Assembly: GCA_026573805.1 (NCBI GenBank)
Contig: JAIUSX010000048.1
Location: 1,922,001-1,986,000, forward strand
DNA length: 64,000 nucleotides
Direction of reading: 5' to 3'
Source: Hesperophylax magnus
Taxonomy: Eukaryota > Arthropoda > Insecta > Trichoptera > Limnephilidae
Positions 1-12,100 of the stretch are shown here, in pieces. How positions within the stretch are numbered: the stretch's first letter is position 1; every line of letters starts with the position of its first letter. The notes beneath the pieces are model-generated. The model saw only the letters and a program-made list of their open reading frames with translations, had not been told where the DNA came from and did not search any database. A program made the translations under genes and the position numbers.

Positions 1-2
1 CC

Positions 3-1040
3 ACCTGCAAGCAATTGGTGTCGTTTGTGCAAGATCAAGTCAAAATTCTGCAACGAACTTCAACAACTCGTGGACCTAACACCGCCAACACACATTCAAC
101 TAGTTCCGGTGGAACTGGTCGCACAGCTCAACTCCGCACACATCATACTTACACGAGTACGCAATCAAAATGCCTTTATTGTCAAAATGAGAACCACACG
201 CAACTGTACACTTGTACACAATTTTTAAAATTATCACCAAAGGAAAGGTTTTCCTTGGCAAAGGAAAAATCTTTGTGTTTTAATTGCTTGAGCCCGCAAC
301 ATACATCTACAAAATGTAAATCAAAAGGCACTTGTCATAAGTGTCATGGCAAGCACCATACTTTTCTTCATTTTGATAAACCCAGTCAAGCAAACGCCTT
401 CACATTCAATGGAGAAACTCAACCTAACGATGCAGAACCGCCGATATGTACCATGTCAGCAACCACGCGACAAGGGGCAACCACTGAAGTTCTTGCTACC
501 GCCAAAGTTCACACTGTTGATCGAAGCGGTGAAGAGAATACCGTCCGCTGTCTTCTAGACCCAGGCTCACAAAAGCATTACATAACTTCACAATGTTGTG
601 AAAAATTAGGCCTGGCAGTCAGTTCAGGAACGCGCTTCGCAGTCCAGGGTTTAGGTGGCAAAACGCAATCAATAAGAGAAAGTGTCACATTGACAATTCA
701 ATCTAGGATTGATCCCTACTTCAAATACTCCATAACTGCTCTAGTTTTAGAAAAAATTACCGCTCATTTACCTACTTGCAAGGTGGACTTGACGTCATAT
801 AAATTTATAAATGTTCCGCTGGCAGACGACACCTGGGCAATGCCAGGCCCAATCGATTTGCTAATTGGCGTCAGTCTGTTGCCTCAACTGTTGCTACCAA
901 ATAAGATAATCACCCCCTGTTTTCCAGTCGCGATTCAAACCACATTAGGTTATGTTTTTATGGGTGACGCTCCAGTAAATTCTCAACCAAACACCGCATT
1001 AACTTTCTGCGCTACGCACGAAATTGAGAACTTAATGTAA
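3..1040 (+). CDS. BEL/Pao Gag C-terminus and protease region (interrupted pol, open at the left edge)
   Basis: Open from the left edge; no real start is in the window. Three zinc-knuckle-like Cys/His motifs begin near nt 170, 275 and 335 (CLYCQNENH, CFNCLSPQH, CHKCHGKHH). Near nt 550 is a retropepsin-like active site, LLDPGSQKHYIT. Pro occupies the position usually Ser or Thr in the D-S/T-G triad, so activity is doubtful. The frame ends in taa at 1038-1040. The same frame continues open directly after it for over 1,100 codons, so this is one Gag-Pol frame broken by a single stop, not two natural genes. Confidence 0.85.
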   Translation, partial: TCKQLVSFVQDQVKILQRTSTTRGPNTANTHSTSSGGTGRTAQLRTHHTYTSTQSKCLYCQNENHTQLYTCTQFLKLSPKERFSLAKEKSLCFNCLSPQHTSTKCKSKGTCHKCHGKHHTFLHFDKPSQANAFTFNGETQPNDAEPPICTMSATTRQGATTEVLATAKVHTVDRSGEENTVRCLLDPGSQKHYITSQCCEKLGLAVSSGTRFAVQGLGGKTQSIRESVTLTIQSRIDPYFKYSITALVLEKITAHLPTCKVDLTSYKFINVPLADDTWAMPGPIDLLIGVSLLPQLLLPNKIITPCFPVAIQTTLGYVFMGDAPVNSQPNTALTFCATHEIENLM

Positions 1041-4000
1041 AAATTCTGGGAAATCGAAGATATTGGTTCGGAACCAGTTCACAGCCTCGAAGAAAAAGAA
1101 GCTGAAGACATTTTTAAAGGCACCACAACTCGCCTCGAGGACGGTTTTTATGAAGTGGCTTTGCCATTCAAAAGCAACCCTTGTGACTTAGGTGATTCAT
1201 TGCAAGCTGCGCAAAATCGGTTTTATGCACTAGAAAGAAAATTTAATCATCTGCCAGAACTAAAACCGCTTTATGATGAAGTGATAAGAGAACATATTCA
1301 TAAAGGTTATCCGTCCCAGGTGGAAGCCTTACCGTCAGAAAACGCATACTACATCCCGCATCACGCAGTTAGGCGTGAAGATAAAATGACAACAAAGGTG
1401 AGAGTGGTTCTGGACGCAAGCGCAAAGACAAAAACTGGTTTATCTTTGAACGATATTTTACACACGGGACCAAGCCTACAGAATGATTTATTTTGCATTC
1501 TTCTGAATTTACGCCTTTTTCCTATCGCAATATCCGCAGACGTTCGTCAAATGTATTTATGTATAAATGTTCGCAAAGAAGATCGTCGTTATCAACGAAT
1601 TTTATATAGATTCGATCCGCAAAAGCCGCTTCAGGCTTACCAATACAATCGCGTAACATTCGGTCTTAAATGTAGTCCGTTCTTAGCCCTTCGAGCAATC
1701 AAACAATTAATGTTAGATGAAGGCGCTCGCTTCCCTCTTGCAAGGGATATTATTAATAGAGATGTTTATGTAGACGACATCGCTAGCTCTGCTTTAAATG
1801 AGCAAGAAGCTATCCGCGCGGCTGAAGAGTTGATTGAGCTCTTCCAGTCAGGAGGTTTTCAACTCGCTAAGTGGGCATCCAATTCCAGCACAGTTTTAGA
1901 AAACGTTCCATTGGAACTTCGCCTGTCGCAAAGTGTAACTTTCGATGGTGATGCATCGCTAAAAATCCTTGGGCTACGATGGCATCCTTCGGATGACATT
2001 TTCGCATTTGAAGTTACTCCAGACAATCGAACTTGTACGAAACGCAATATTTTATCATCTGTCGCTAGACTCTTTGATGTGATGGGTCTGGTAGCACCTA
2101 TAATTGTACAAGCCAAGCTTCTAATAAAGGAGCTGTGGAATTTGAAAATCGATTGGGACGAAATCCCACCCGCAAGGATATCACAACAGTGGCAGCAGTT
2201 TAACGCGGAATTGCCTTCAATATCGTCGATTCGTATTCCACGTCATATAGGAGTCACTGAAGGATGCACGTTAATACTTGTTGGATTTGCGGATGCAAGC
2301 GAAAAGGCATATGGAGGAGTGGTATACGCTCATGTGACCACTCCTGATAACCGAATTAAGGTTCAATTAGTTTGCGCAAAATCAAAGGTAGCACCGCTAA
2401 AAATCGTCTCCTTAGCACGCCTAGAATTATGCGCTGCATTATTGTTATCGCACCTGTTAAAAAAGGTAATTGATAATTACTCCGCGAGGTTTACTATTCA
2501 TTCAACATTTGCCTTTTCTGATTCGACTGTAACTTTAAGTTGGATTCATTCATCACCTCACCGCTGGCAAACCTTTGTTGCCAATCGTGTAGCAAAAATA
2601 CACGAAAATTTAAACAGTAGTCATTTTTACCATGTCGCAGGTGCTGATAACCCTAGCGACTGCCTGTCAAGAGGTATGCTACCATCGCAATTGATAGCAA
2701 ATGACATTTGGTGGAATGGTCCAAAATGGCTTTGCCAGCCGCATTTCGAGTGGCCTATTTCACCATTTAAGCACGCAAATTCAGAACAGTTACCGGAATT
2801 GAAACCCAATCAGTATGAACAGCCAACTACTTTTGGCTTGTGCTCTCATGTAGCTGATTCACCCGAAATGAAACCTAAAACCGATAATCGCCTCAAGACA
2901 ATCGTGTCACCTTTATTATGCACGTTGGCTTCTCGCATTCATTCGTGTTCGAAATTGATTCGAATTGTCATTTACGTGTTTCGCTTCATTAGGAAATTGC
3001 CGCGTAAATTTGAGTTAAGCCATATTGACATCGCAGAAATCGCTATTATAAAGGCAGTTCAGCAAGTACATTTTTCCGATGATATGAAGTCAGTGAACGA
3101 AGGCAAGAAAGTACGACAAGTTCTTGCTAAATTAAATCCATTTATTCAGGACGGTCTCCTAAGAGTAGGAGGCAGATTGAGAAACGCCGAACTCGAATTT
3201 GATAGTCGTCATCCTATTTTATTACCCGCTCATGATCATATAGTTGATTTAATAGTAGATTATTACCACATTAAGAACTTGCATACGGGACCCACCTTAC
3301 TTATGTCTCTGTTGAGGCAAAGGTTTTGGATACTTTCTTCGCGCAATTTGATTCGGAAACGCGTGCATCAGTGCAATACATGCTTTAAAGTCAATCCCAA
3401 ACCGCAATTCCCAATAATGGGAGATTTACCCGCTTGCCGCGTCCGCGAAGCTAAGGCCTTTCTGCACACGGGGGTCGACTACGCTGGGCCGCTTCAAATA
3501 ATCCCGCATAGACGTCGGGGTGTTAGAAGCCAAAAGGCATACATTTGCTTATTTATCTGTCTGGTGACCCGCGCGGTTCACATTGAACTCGCTTCAGACC
3601 TCTCGACCGAAGTCTTTCTCAACGCGTTCAAACGTTTTCTATCCCGTCGAGGGCCTGTAAATGTAATGTATTCTGATAATGGGACAAATTTCGTAGGAGC
3701 TAAATCGCATTTGAAGGCTTTATTCGAACTTTTAGAGTCACCGGACCATAAGAAAGAATTCTCAGAAAATTTGTTGGAAAACCGTATCGAGTGGAAGATG
3801 AATCCTCCACAAGCACCCCACTTCTGTGGGATCTGGGAGAGTAACATTAAGTGCATTAAATGTTACTTAAATAAAGTTGTGGGTACATCTCTTCTCACAT
3901 ACGAAGAGATGCAAACGGTTCTTCATCAGATTGAAGCTATTCTAAATTCACGCCCATTATCAGTGCTCAGCGTTACCGATGTTTCGGCTCCATTGCCTTT

Positions 4001-4376
4001 AACACCCGCGCATTTTTTAACGCTCACTCCATTACAATCTTTACCCGCTGCTGATTTGTCAGATGCGCCAGTAAATTTGCTGCAACGAAAAGATCTTGTC
4101 GATCGTCTCGTCCAGACATTCTGGAATCGATGGCGAATGGAGTATCTGAACACGCTGCAATCACGTCAGAAATGGAATACAAATTCGAATCCAATAACGA
4201 AAGGCACCGTGGTAATAATTAAGAGTGACAATATCGCACCACTACAATGGCCTATTGGCGTAGTGGTAAACGTCCACACCGGCGTAGATGGGGTGATCCG
4301 CGTTGCGGACGTTAAGACTAACTCCGGAACATATCGCAGGGCAGTCGTTAAACTCTGTCCCCTGCCTACACAATAA
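1041..4376 (+). CDS. BEL/Pao Pol: RT, RNase H, integrase
   Basis: In frame with the upstream part; the first ATG after the stop is at 1155. The RT catalytic box YVDD is at nt 1766-1777, preceded by the fingers/palm region near nt 1395-1700. RNase H lies at about nt 2280-2680 (GFADASEKAYGGVV; FSDSTVTLSW; GADNPSDCLSRG). Integrase has an HHCC-type zinc region near nt 3270-3390 and a DDE core: Asp in GVDYAGPL near 3475, Asp in YSDNGTNF near 3675, and Glu in GIWESNIK near 3830. The length is normal for BEL/Pao pol and no further lesion is seen. Confidence 0.9.
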   Translation, partial: KFWEIEDIGSEPVHSLEEKEAEDIFKGTTTRLEDGFYEVALPFKSNPCDLGDSLQAAQNRFYALERKFNHLPELKPLYDEVIREHIHKGYPSQVEALPSENAYYIPHHAVRREDKMTTKVRVVLDASAKTKTGLSLNDILHTGPSLQNDLFCILLNLRLFPIAISADVRQMYLCINVRKEDRRYQRILYRFDPQKPLQAYQYNRVTFGLKCSPFLALRAIKQLMLDEGARFPLARDIINRDVYVDDIASSALNEQEAIRAAEELIELFQSGGFQLAKWASNSSTVLENVPLELRLSQSVTFDGDASLKILGLRWHPSDDIFAFEVTPDNRTCTKRNILSSVARLFDVMGLVAPIIVQAKLLIKELWNLKIDWDEIPPARISQQWQQFNAELPSISSIRIPRHIGVTEGCTLILVGFADASEKAYGGVVYAHVTTPDNRIKVQLVCAKSKVAPLKIVSLARLELCAALLLSHLLKKVIDNYSARFTIHSTFAFSDSTVTLSWIHSSPHRWQTFVANRVAKIHENLNSSHFYHVAGADNPSDCLSRGMLPSQLIANDIWWNGPKWLCQPHFEWPISPFKHANSEQLPELKPNQYEQPTTFGLCSHVADSPEMKPKTDNRLKTIVSPLLCTLASRIHSCSKLIRIVIYVFRFIRKLPRKFELSHIDIAEIAIIKAVQQVHFSDDMKSVNEGKKVRQVLAKLNPFIQDGLLRVGGRLRNAELEFDSRHPILLPAHDHIVDLIVDYYHIKNLHTGPTLLMSLLRQRFWILSSRNLIRKRVHQCNTCFKVNPKPQFPIMGDLPACRVREAKAFLHTGVDYAGPLQIIPHRRRGVRSQKAYICLFICLVTRAVHIELASDLSTEVFLNAFKRFLSRRGPVNVMYSDNGTNFVGAKSHLKALFELLESPDHKKEFSENLLENRIEWKMNPPQAPHFCGIWESNIKCIKCYLNKVVGTSLLTYEEMQTVLHQIEAILNSRPLSVLSVTDVSAPLPLTPAHFLTLTPLQSLPAADLSDAPVNLLQRKDLVDRLVQTFWNRWRMEYLNTLQSRQKWNTNSNPITKGTVVIIKSDNIAPLQWPIGVVVNVHTGVDGVIRVADVKTNSGTYRRAVVKLCPLPTQ

Positions 4377-4546
4377 CTTTAACGTTATCTTAGATTTAGT
4401 TAGTTAATATAGATCTACCACTAGTTTAGTATTGTTATCTTAGATTTAGTTAATTTAGAATTTAGTTCTACCGCAGGTTCAGTATTGTTTATTGAATCCT
4501 TTCATAACGTTTCTTTTGTTGTATTAGTGACTTTGACCATTGGTCA

Positions 4547-4556
4547 AGGCGGGGGG
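4547..4556 (+). promoter_or_regulatory. polypurine tract of the BEL/Pao element
   Basis: Purine run aaggcgggggg-like (one C) immediately before a TG that can start the 3' LTR at 4559. This is the usual primer site for plus-strand DNA synthesis. Confidence 0.5.
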
Positions 4557-4558
4557 CA

Positions 4559-5030
4559 TGCTCGGGCCAGTTATAATTGTTGCATGTAATTTTTTGGTTC
4601 TGTTGTTTCCCGCCCGCGTTCCGCGCGTTTACCTACATCAAGTCAGTTGTATTAAAGTTATCGCGCCGCCCGCAAGGTACCGACCGACCGCTTCCGCATA
4701 ACCTATCTTGAGGTATTAAAACCACCGCGCCGCGCTGTAAACAGCAAATGTTATACCGCAAAATATCGCCGGGAGAAAGTGCATAAAAATAGCAATCTAT
4801 AACGCATTGACCATTTCGCAAACCAAATATCACCATTTCCCTTTCCTGACCTCTGTTCCAATACTAACAATTACCCTACCGGTGATTACCGCAGAGCAAA
4901 GTGGAAGGTGCCGACAGCTTGGAGATATTGGTAAGTCAAATCAAACAAATTCACAATATATCGCAAATTACAGTCCATTCACGCCGCAAAACTCTGTCTA
5001 TCGTTTTTGAAAGGTCCTATTAAAATAAAC
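4559..5030 (+). repeat. putative 3' LTR of the BEL/Pao element
   Basis: Begins tgctcgggcc directly after the polypurine tract. AT-rich, GC-punctuated sequence follows with no coding frame. The end is not determinable without the 5' LTR. Confidence 0.45.
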
Positions 5031-5409
5031 TACGAATGCGGAAAAACAACCATTCGGGAATATCGAAAAAACTATGTTTGTACTTAATTGTTTGATATTC
5101 TAAAAAAACATACATTTCACATATAAAATGAATGCGTTTAAATAAAAATGTTGTAATTCCTAAACACTTGGGTAGGAATGAAACGTGTTTTTTATCAGTG
5201 CTATCAATTTTTACGTTGTTTTGTATGGAATTAATTTTGAACTGGAAGAAATAGACGACACGAGCAGGTCAACGATTATTCTTGGAATGATTGATCGAAA
5301 TTTCATTTAACCTTTAGTTTGGATCTTTACGAAGAGATTGGTATATAATACTCATATAGCAATGTCTTTCATGCCATTAAATAAGCTAGGGCCGGCATAA
5401 AATGTACAA
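5031..5409. other. intronic sequence, nothing recognised
   Basis: AT-rich. A short stretch around 5330-5360 (agagattggtatataata) recurs inverted near 19370, so part of it is probably an old dispersed repeat. Confidence 0.4.
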
Positions 5410-5850
5410 CTTATCCTGTTGTTAAAGAACAGTCGGTCGAACAGATAGAACTACCTGTGCCGCATTAAGTCTCTGACAGCCCTGAATTGTTGAAGCTACT
5501 TTGCCATACCCGCCGGCCATAGTGGCCAAGTGGAGATAAATTTGATTGTAACAATAAACTCACTACTATTTGCGCTATTATAATATTTTGCTAGATTATA
5601 TCTGTTGGCAAGTCACCTTTTCTGTATATTTTATCCTGTTTAAATGAAGTGCTTTCTATTATTGTAGCATTCTATGCCTTAAGAAAATTTCAGCTGTATC
5701 ACATTCAATGTCGTTTTGTATACATATTGTTGTGTTCTTAAATGTAATACTAATATTGGCCTATGTACCACTGTGTACTTATAATCTCATATATCACATT
5801 ATTGTAAAAAGCCTTTTATGGCGTTTAATAAATAAATAAATAAATTAAGT
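5410..5850 (+). repeat. probable 3' UTR/tail of a LINE
   Basis: Non-coding AT-rich sequence ending in aaaagccttttatggcg and a (TAAA)n run at 5829-5845, typical of a 3'-tailed non-LTR element. No RT frame is recognisable. Confidence 0.4.
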
Positions 5851-5980
5851 GTGTTAATATTTCAATACTTTTTTTTTTATATAGTGAAATTAAGAATGTT
5901 TGTGTATTTTTTACCCACCGTGCTAGGGATGTCCCTGTGTTTTGACGGACAAATGTAACGACACGTTAATTTGGTTGCAG

Positions 5981-6123
5981 AATACCCGCAATGTTCGGTG
6001 ACAGAGTTCACCTGCGACAATAACAACTGCGTGCCCAGCGACTATTATTGCGACGGTCATGATGATTGCCGTGACGATTCCGACGAGAAGGGATGCACGG
6101 ACATGTGCGACCCTAAAACTATG
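5981..6123 (+). CDS. Lrp1: LRP1 exon a: LDLa repeat and start of the next
   Basis: Acceptor ttggttgcag, donor gtaact. The first two bases complete a split codon, so a coding exon precedes it outside the window. Encodes a six-cysteine LDLa module (CSVTEFTC ... CDGHDDCRDDSDEKGC) with the calcium-cage acidic residues, then the first Cys of the next repeat. Ends in phase 0. Confidence 0.92.
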
Positions 6124-9100
6124 GTAACTACCCTCAACTGATTATTTGGAATGGTGTAATGTAAATCCACCGTAGATAATAGGATCAAGAGAGATGGGCC
6201 ACGAACCATAATTGGTTTGAAATAAAAGATCGTTCACCGATACTACTGCAAATTGCATAACTTTCATCGGCTCCGCCACTTTGATAGGCAGCAGTCGGTA
6301 CCATTCATTTCCATATTTATCTTTTTTTAAATTATCTATGGTCTCTAAGCACTCTGGATGTTCTGATGTGGATGAATTGTTATAGATATCCTGCGTCCCC
6401 CAAGAGGCGTGCTTCCCGCTGAAGAACAAGTGTGACGGGGTTGTGGATTGCCCCGATGGATCAGACGAGGCCAACTGCCCGCCTAATACCGGCAAGATAC
6501 CGGCCCCCAGCCATAACAACAGGTAACAAACAATTATTAATATTTTAAATAATGAAGACAATATTAGTGATTTCTAAACGAAAATCTGAAACAGAAAAAT
6601 CAGAAAAGGAATCGATCACATCTGGGACTCGAACCCAGGACCCCTGTCTTTCCGGGACAGTGCTCTTCCCATTAGCGCAGTTGGTAGAGCACTGTCCCGG
6701 AAAGACAGGGGTCCTGGGTTCGAGTCCCAGATGTGATCGATTCCTTTTCTGATTTTTCTGTTTCAGATTTTCGTTTAGAAATCACTAATATTGTCTTCAT
6801 TATTTAAAATATTACAATTTGAGGTTTTACTCAATAAAGTTATTCCGAAAAATAAATAATTATTAATATACTCGGTGTCCGGAAACTAGTGTAGTACGAG
6901 CGGGAAACAGTTGAATCTACATTTCGATTATTTATTTTAGGTTTACTGTTTGTTTGGCTTCGTCGCTGAACCGGGTCTACTTCCTCTATCTAAAAGCTAT
7001 CACAAGTGTCTGAGAGACGTTGTCTAGGTATTGCATTAATAATATAAGATTGCCGTGTGGTTAAATGTTCAGTAGTTTTCTCGTTAAAATTAATAAAAAG
7101 CCAATGAATAAAAGATTTTGTAATACACCTGTGTTTTTTGTCAACAGACACCACCAGTCTCCAGAGGACAGGAAGGAGATGTGTAACCCACACGAATTTC
7201 AGTGCATGAACAAGGACTGCATCAGGAAGGTTTGTCCAATCACTTAACCTAAAATAACCTCTTTTAGTTGGGTTCCTGCAATGCTGCAATACGGACATTG
7301 AATGTTTTAGCTTAACCTCTCAGAAAAGGACTTTTATTTACTTTGTGTTCCTTTGCGAACTGTCAAAACGCGAAATTTTTTGTGTTATTCACGAGTTTTG
7401 TTAAAAGCTTCATAACTTACGTTTTGGGAAACGTAGCCTCATTATAAAAAATGTTTTGGAAAGATTATGAAATTCACTATCGTATTGTTTTGTTACACGT
7501 AAATATTTGCGTGTCTAAATATACATTTTCTGAAAACGTCAAAAATATGTAAAAATCGCTGACCATTATTTCAAAGCTGTGAAAAATGTACTTTTTTCTG
7601 AGTATCATAAAGAAATAACACTTTATATATTGAAGAAATATAATTAAAAACTATTAGTCACCTCAAAATATTAACCGTCCAAACTAAAATATTTTTAATA
7701 AATTATTTAAAAACGCAATAAATTATGAACGAACAAGATGACAGATTCAATCGACTCAGATAATGCACCTCTAAATTCCATAGATATTCTTGAATGCAGA
7801 CGCGTAGCGTTATTCATTATCGATACTCTGTTTTTTAAATCATGGCAATCCGTATACTAGTGATGGAAATAAATTGATTTTTGTAAAATCTCGCGCGTTT
7901 ACGTGAAAAGACGTACTAATGTCTTGACCGCTATTATCATATTTACGTCTTTTGACGTTCTAATGTTCCGAGTGGTTAACTGTCATTAGTGGTCTGGGTT
8001 CCAATGATGTCAGAACTTTTATTTTTATTTTTTTTATTTATTATTGAATTTTTTTTATACATACATGGATAGTTACATAAAATATTGAAATATGTATAAA
8101 AAATATTGAAATAAATGTACATAATTAAAAAAAATCCCACGAAGGCGAAGCCTGAGTGTGGGTATTATAAGTATTTTTATCTTATTTCCATGGTTTAAGT
8201 GGGGTTACAATATCAAATATAAATTTAAGTTATTTTAAAAGAGCTAAACTAAATCATGAAATATGTAAAAGTTTTAAAATAACACAAAAAATAAGGTAAA
8301 TACTAGTTTTTAAAGAAGACATCTTAAAAAGTGAATTAGCAGACAAAGCATTACAAACAATAAAATATTCCGCTGTTTTGTATGTATGTGAAACAAATAA
8401 AAATAAAACTAGAACTCATCCAAAACATTTACTATATGCTCACATACTTCGAGAAGAACAAAATTGTTGACAACCGTCAATACCGATTCTTATTTATTGT
8501 ATTATCAATATTGGTCTGGCTATCAACAGCGCAACCAAGCATGGGAAATCGGTATAATATAGGTATTGGTATTGATCCGATATTGTAAGGTTATCGATTT
8601 CACTGGGTTGGACCGCCTGGAACGTTTCGGTGAGACCCAAATGGTTGCACTAAACATTTCCAAGGCTTTGACCGTGTTTGGCATCCAAACACATCACATT
8701 TATTTCAGAACAAACTAGATACACATGGCTGAACACTTGTGTTTGATTCAACAGTCCACAGTTGCCCGATTTGCTCGCTGAATGAGCTCACTCGTACGTG
8801 TACAGTGTGGAACAGTCTAGAGTCTTGCCCCCTGACGCGACTGACACTTTTATATACAACGATTCGAATCATTTTTCAAGAAGGGTTCACATTATGTATT
8901 ACGTAACATCCATCCCATTTCTTCCCAGGACTTCCGCTGCGACCTCCGTGTGGACTGCCTGGATGGCTCCGACGAGGAGAACTGCCCGCCAACATACGTG
9001 ACCACGTCAGCACCCGATCGCGTCACGTCCACCACCACCGAGAACGCGTTTGCGGCGTGCGAGAAGCCGATGCGGCGCTGTGACAATGCCACGCGCTGCA

Positions 9101-12100
9101 TCACGCCTGACAGATTATGCGACGGAAATGACGATTGCGAGGACGGCAGCGACGAGGGGATGAGATGCGGTAAGCTATTAATGAGAAATAATTTCAATTT
9201 TAATTGTGGATTTATCTAATTATTTCAAATTTTTTTATCAATTCTGGGATGTTATAGCCCCACTGGCTTTTAGGACTCTTTACCGTCCTGTACCAAAAAA
9301 AAGTTTTTATGTGATATAATATAGCTAATAATAAATATTGTTCTTTCCAGACGAGAAGCTCTGTTCCCGATTCCCCGACTGTTCGCACTTGTGCCACAAC
9401 GCGCCCGAGGGCCGCGTGTGCGCCTGCCCTGCCGGCCTGCTGCTCGGCGAGGATGGACTGTCATGCGTGTCTTCGCACCCTTGCCTCCGCTGGGGCGCCT
9501 GCTCGCAAATCTGCCGCGAGCTGAAGACCAGACATAAGTGCATCTGTCTGGACGGCTACATGCTGGCGGATGATGGCTTCACTTGCAAGAGCATGGGTAA
9601 ATCCAGACATCATGGCATTTTAAAATATTTTTTTTTTACATTAAATCCACGATTTCCCTCAGGGCCTGTGGAGGGAGTCTTTTTGAGGCTTTCTGACAGC
9701 ATCTTTAAGAAAAATAACCGTCAATATGCCAGAGGTCTGAAGGGTTAATGTATCTGCGGGCTAGCTTCTGAAAGACCAACTATTGACTCTGGCTTTGATG
9801 GAGTAATGCCTTCTTGGGTTGTTGCCTTATTGCTGAGGATCTTGACCCTCCGATTTCTCTGATGAACCAGGCTCCACTCAGGACACTGAAGTTTCGGAAG
9901 CAAATGATATCTGATCAGTCTGATGCATCGGTGACGTTCTTCTGCTTCTTCAGTCTTTGATTTTGCCAATGACAACGAGCTTCTCCAGATTCGAGTTCTC
10001 AGTTTGGCGAGCGATTATTTTCAGATGGCGCCATTCCTTACGTGATATTCAGCAATCGTCACGAGCTGCGCGGCATCGACCTGCAGAGCATGCAGGGAAA
10101 GGCGCTCATCTCTTCCCTGAAAAACACCATCGCGCTGGACTTCTACCACACACCTGAGGCCAACATGGTCTTCTGGACGGACGTTATAGACGATAAGATC
10201 TACCGGGGCACCATGATTGGCGGATGTAAGTAGACCTTGGTGACCTGCGACTAGCCAAATATCAGCGCTAGTTATTTTTTAATTTTATATTTTTATGTGA
10301 CATCTCACAAGAGAGTCTGTTCAGTGTAAAGACAGGGGAACTATATCACCACCGTGGCAGCCTTGTGAGGCTGGTTAAGGTAGGGGCTGTAGGAAAGGAT
10401 TTATTAATGCTAGTCTTGGAAGAGGGCCGGATTGTATGAAGGGGGAAAAACAGATGCCCGTAGATCTTTTCATATATTACAGAAAAAAGAGTGGAAGGCA
10501 ATATCAACTCAACTCATGTCTGTGGAGCTTTTCACTCATGCACTAGTGCGCAGGCGATCAATGCTGCTAGCTCCTTTGAGCAGGCTCCATTGAAATACCC
10601 GTAGAACAGACTCAAATTTCTACATGCATTACAGAGCACCGCCCTCCTATGGACAGAATGAAGTCGGTTTATCAAGTATTTTGGGGCTCCACCAGAGGTA
10701 AATTGTCACGAGTATATTTTATTTTGATTAGTTTTTGAGTTATTTTGCCGTGTTTCGCTTCCTCCTTCAGTTGCATTACAGTGGCCATCATCAGGGTAGA
10801 TGTCAGTATGTATGAGACAATGTGAATGCAGTGCAAGTGGTGCATTATTGCTCAAACAGAGTTGTGTGATGTTTCATCCTCTCTACCTAATCCCGAGGAA
10901 AAATGGTGTGTCAATTGGTTAGTTCCGCCTTCTCTATTTCTCTCAGTTTTCTGTTTTACGCAAAGATGTTACACACAGAAGCTATTACATTTTTTTCCGT
11001 AAAATGAAGTTCCTTTTCGTTTCAAATCTTAAATCTTTGCTAACCGGATAAAATAGAACAGTGTCAAAACATAAATTTTTGGAGGTTAGGTTAGAATTTT
11101 ATTTTTATTTATTTTTTTATATTTTTTATTTTTTTATTTTAATTTTAATTTTCATTTTTTTTATTTTAATTTTAATTTTTTTTATATTTTGTTGGAAAAC
11201 AATCCAATTTTAATTAATTGGTTAGAATTGTTTATTTTCTTTCTTTTATTATTTTTTGCCAATGTTTTTATTGATTTTGTTGTAGGTTTGTTATTTTCTT
11301 TTTGTTATTTATTCCAGCTCTCAGCAATATCGAAGTGGTCGTCCAAACCGGTTTAGCAACTGCCGAAGGTTTGGCCGTGGATTGGATCGCCCAGAACCTC
11401 TACTGGGTGGAGAGTAACCTCGACCAGATTGAGGTGGCCAGACTCAACGGCAGCTTCAGGAGAACCCTCGTAGCAGGAGACATGGACAGCCCGAGGGCCA
11501 TAGCCGTGGATCCTAGAGACGGGTAACTACTTTTTACAATGTACCATCAATTTAAGATTCATTAATGGTTATTTTTTAATAATATAAAACAGGGAAATCC
11601 AATTACACAATACGGCTATTTAGGATAGCTATTTTTAACTTTCTTTATTATTAATTTTATATGTAATTTTTTTTTATATCAATTTTACATCCCGATAATT
11701 TGAGGTCCCATCAGGACCTATGTTGGCTTCAAGGATGCTGTCTCGAGGGTATTTTTAAATATAGAAATGAGTGACTTGGGTAAGACTCATGTTGAAGGTA
11801 CCGTCGCCCTGGGAAACATTTATTGGATAACCAACACCTCTACTACAGGTCACCCCAAGTGGTTCGCTTTGGTGATTTAGCAGGGGTGCCCGGGTTCATC
11901 GGGTGAGGTGAGTTCAGGATGCGCCTGCCCACCAGCTGCGCAGCGGGCCAGATCGGAAGAGGCTGGTTTGGGGAGACCCTTTGACCTCTCCAACTGTTCT
12001 CTGTTGGAGAGGTCAAATCAAATCAAATCAAAATCAAATCAAAAATTATTTTATTTTTATTTTTTTTTTTTTATATTAACTCCACACAGGAGGCCCTGAA

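Larger units (their letters stand above)
1..5030 (+). mobile_element. BEL/Pao LTR retrotransposon, 5' end off the window
   Basis: A Gag-Pol frame open from the left edge is followed by a polypurine tract at 4547-4556 and an LTR-like stretch. Domain order is zinc knuckles, aspartic protease, reverse transcriptase with YVDD, RNase H and integrase, as in BEL/Pao. No envelope frame follows. It has the same orientation as LRP1 and presumably sits in an upstream intron. The right end near 5030 is approximate because the 5' LTR is not available for comparison. Confidence 0.85.

Noticed and set aside
4807..5010. A further LRP1 exon upstream of 5981
   Set aside because: No LDLa cysteine pattern; the stretch belongs to the LTR-like region after the BEL/Pao pol frame.
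6142..6561. 139-codon minus-strand protein
   Set aside because: It is the complement of LRP1 exon b and flanking intron; no homology or codon support.
6667..6742. Functional tRNA gene
   Set aside because: B box and stems look good, but U33 is missing, the GGA anticodon would need a class II Ser tRNA, and the unit continues into a repeated SINE body found at other loci.
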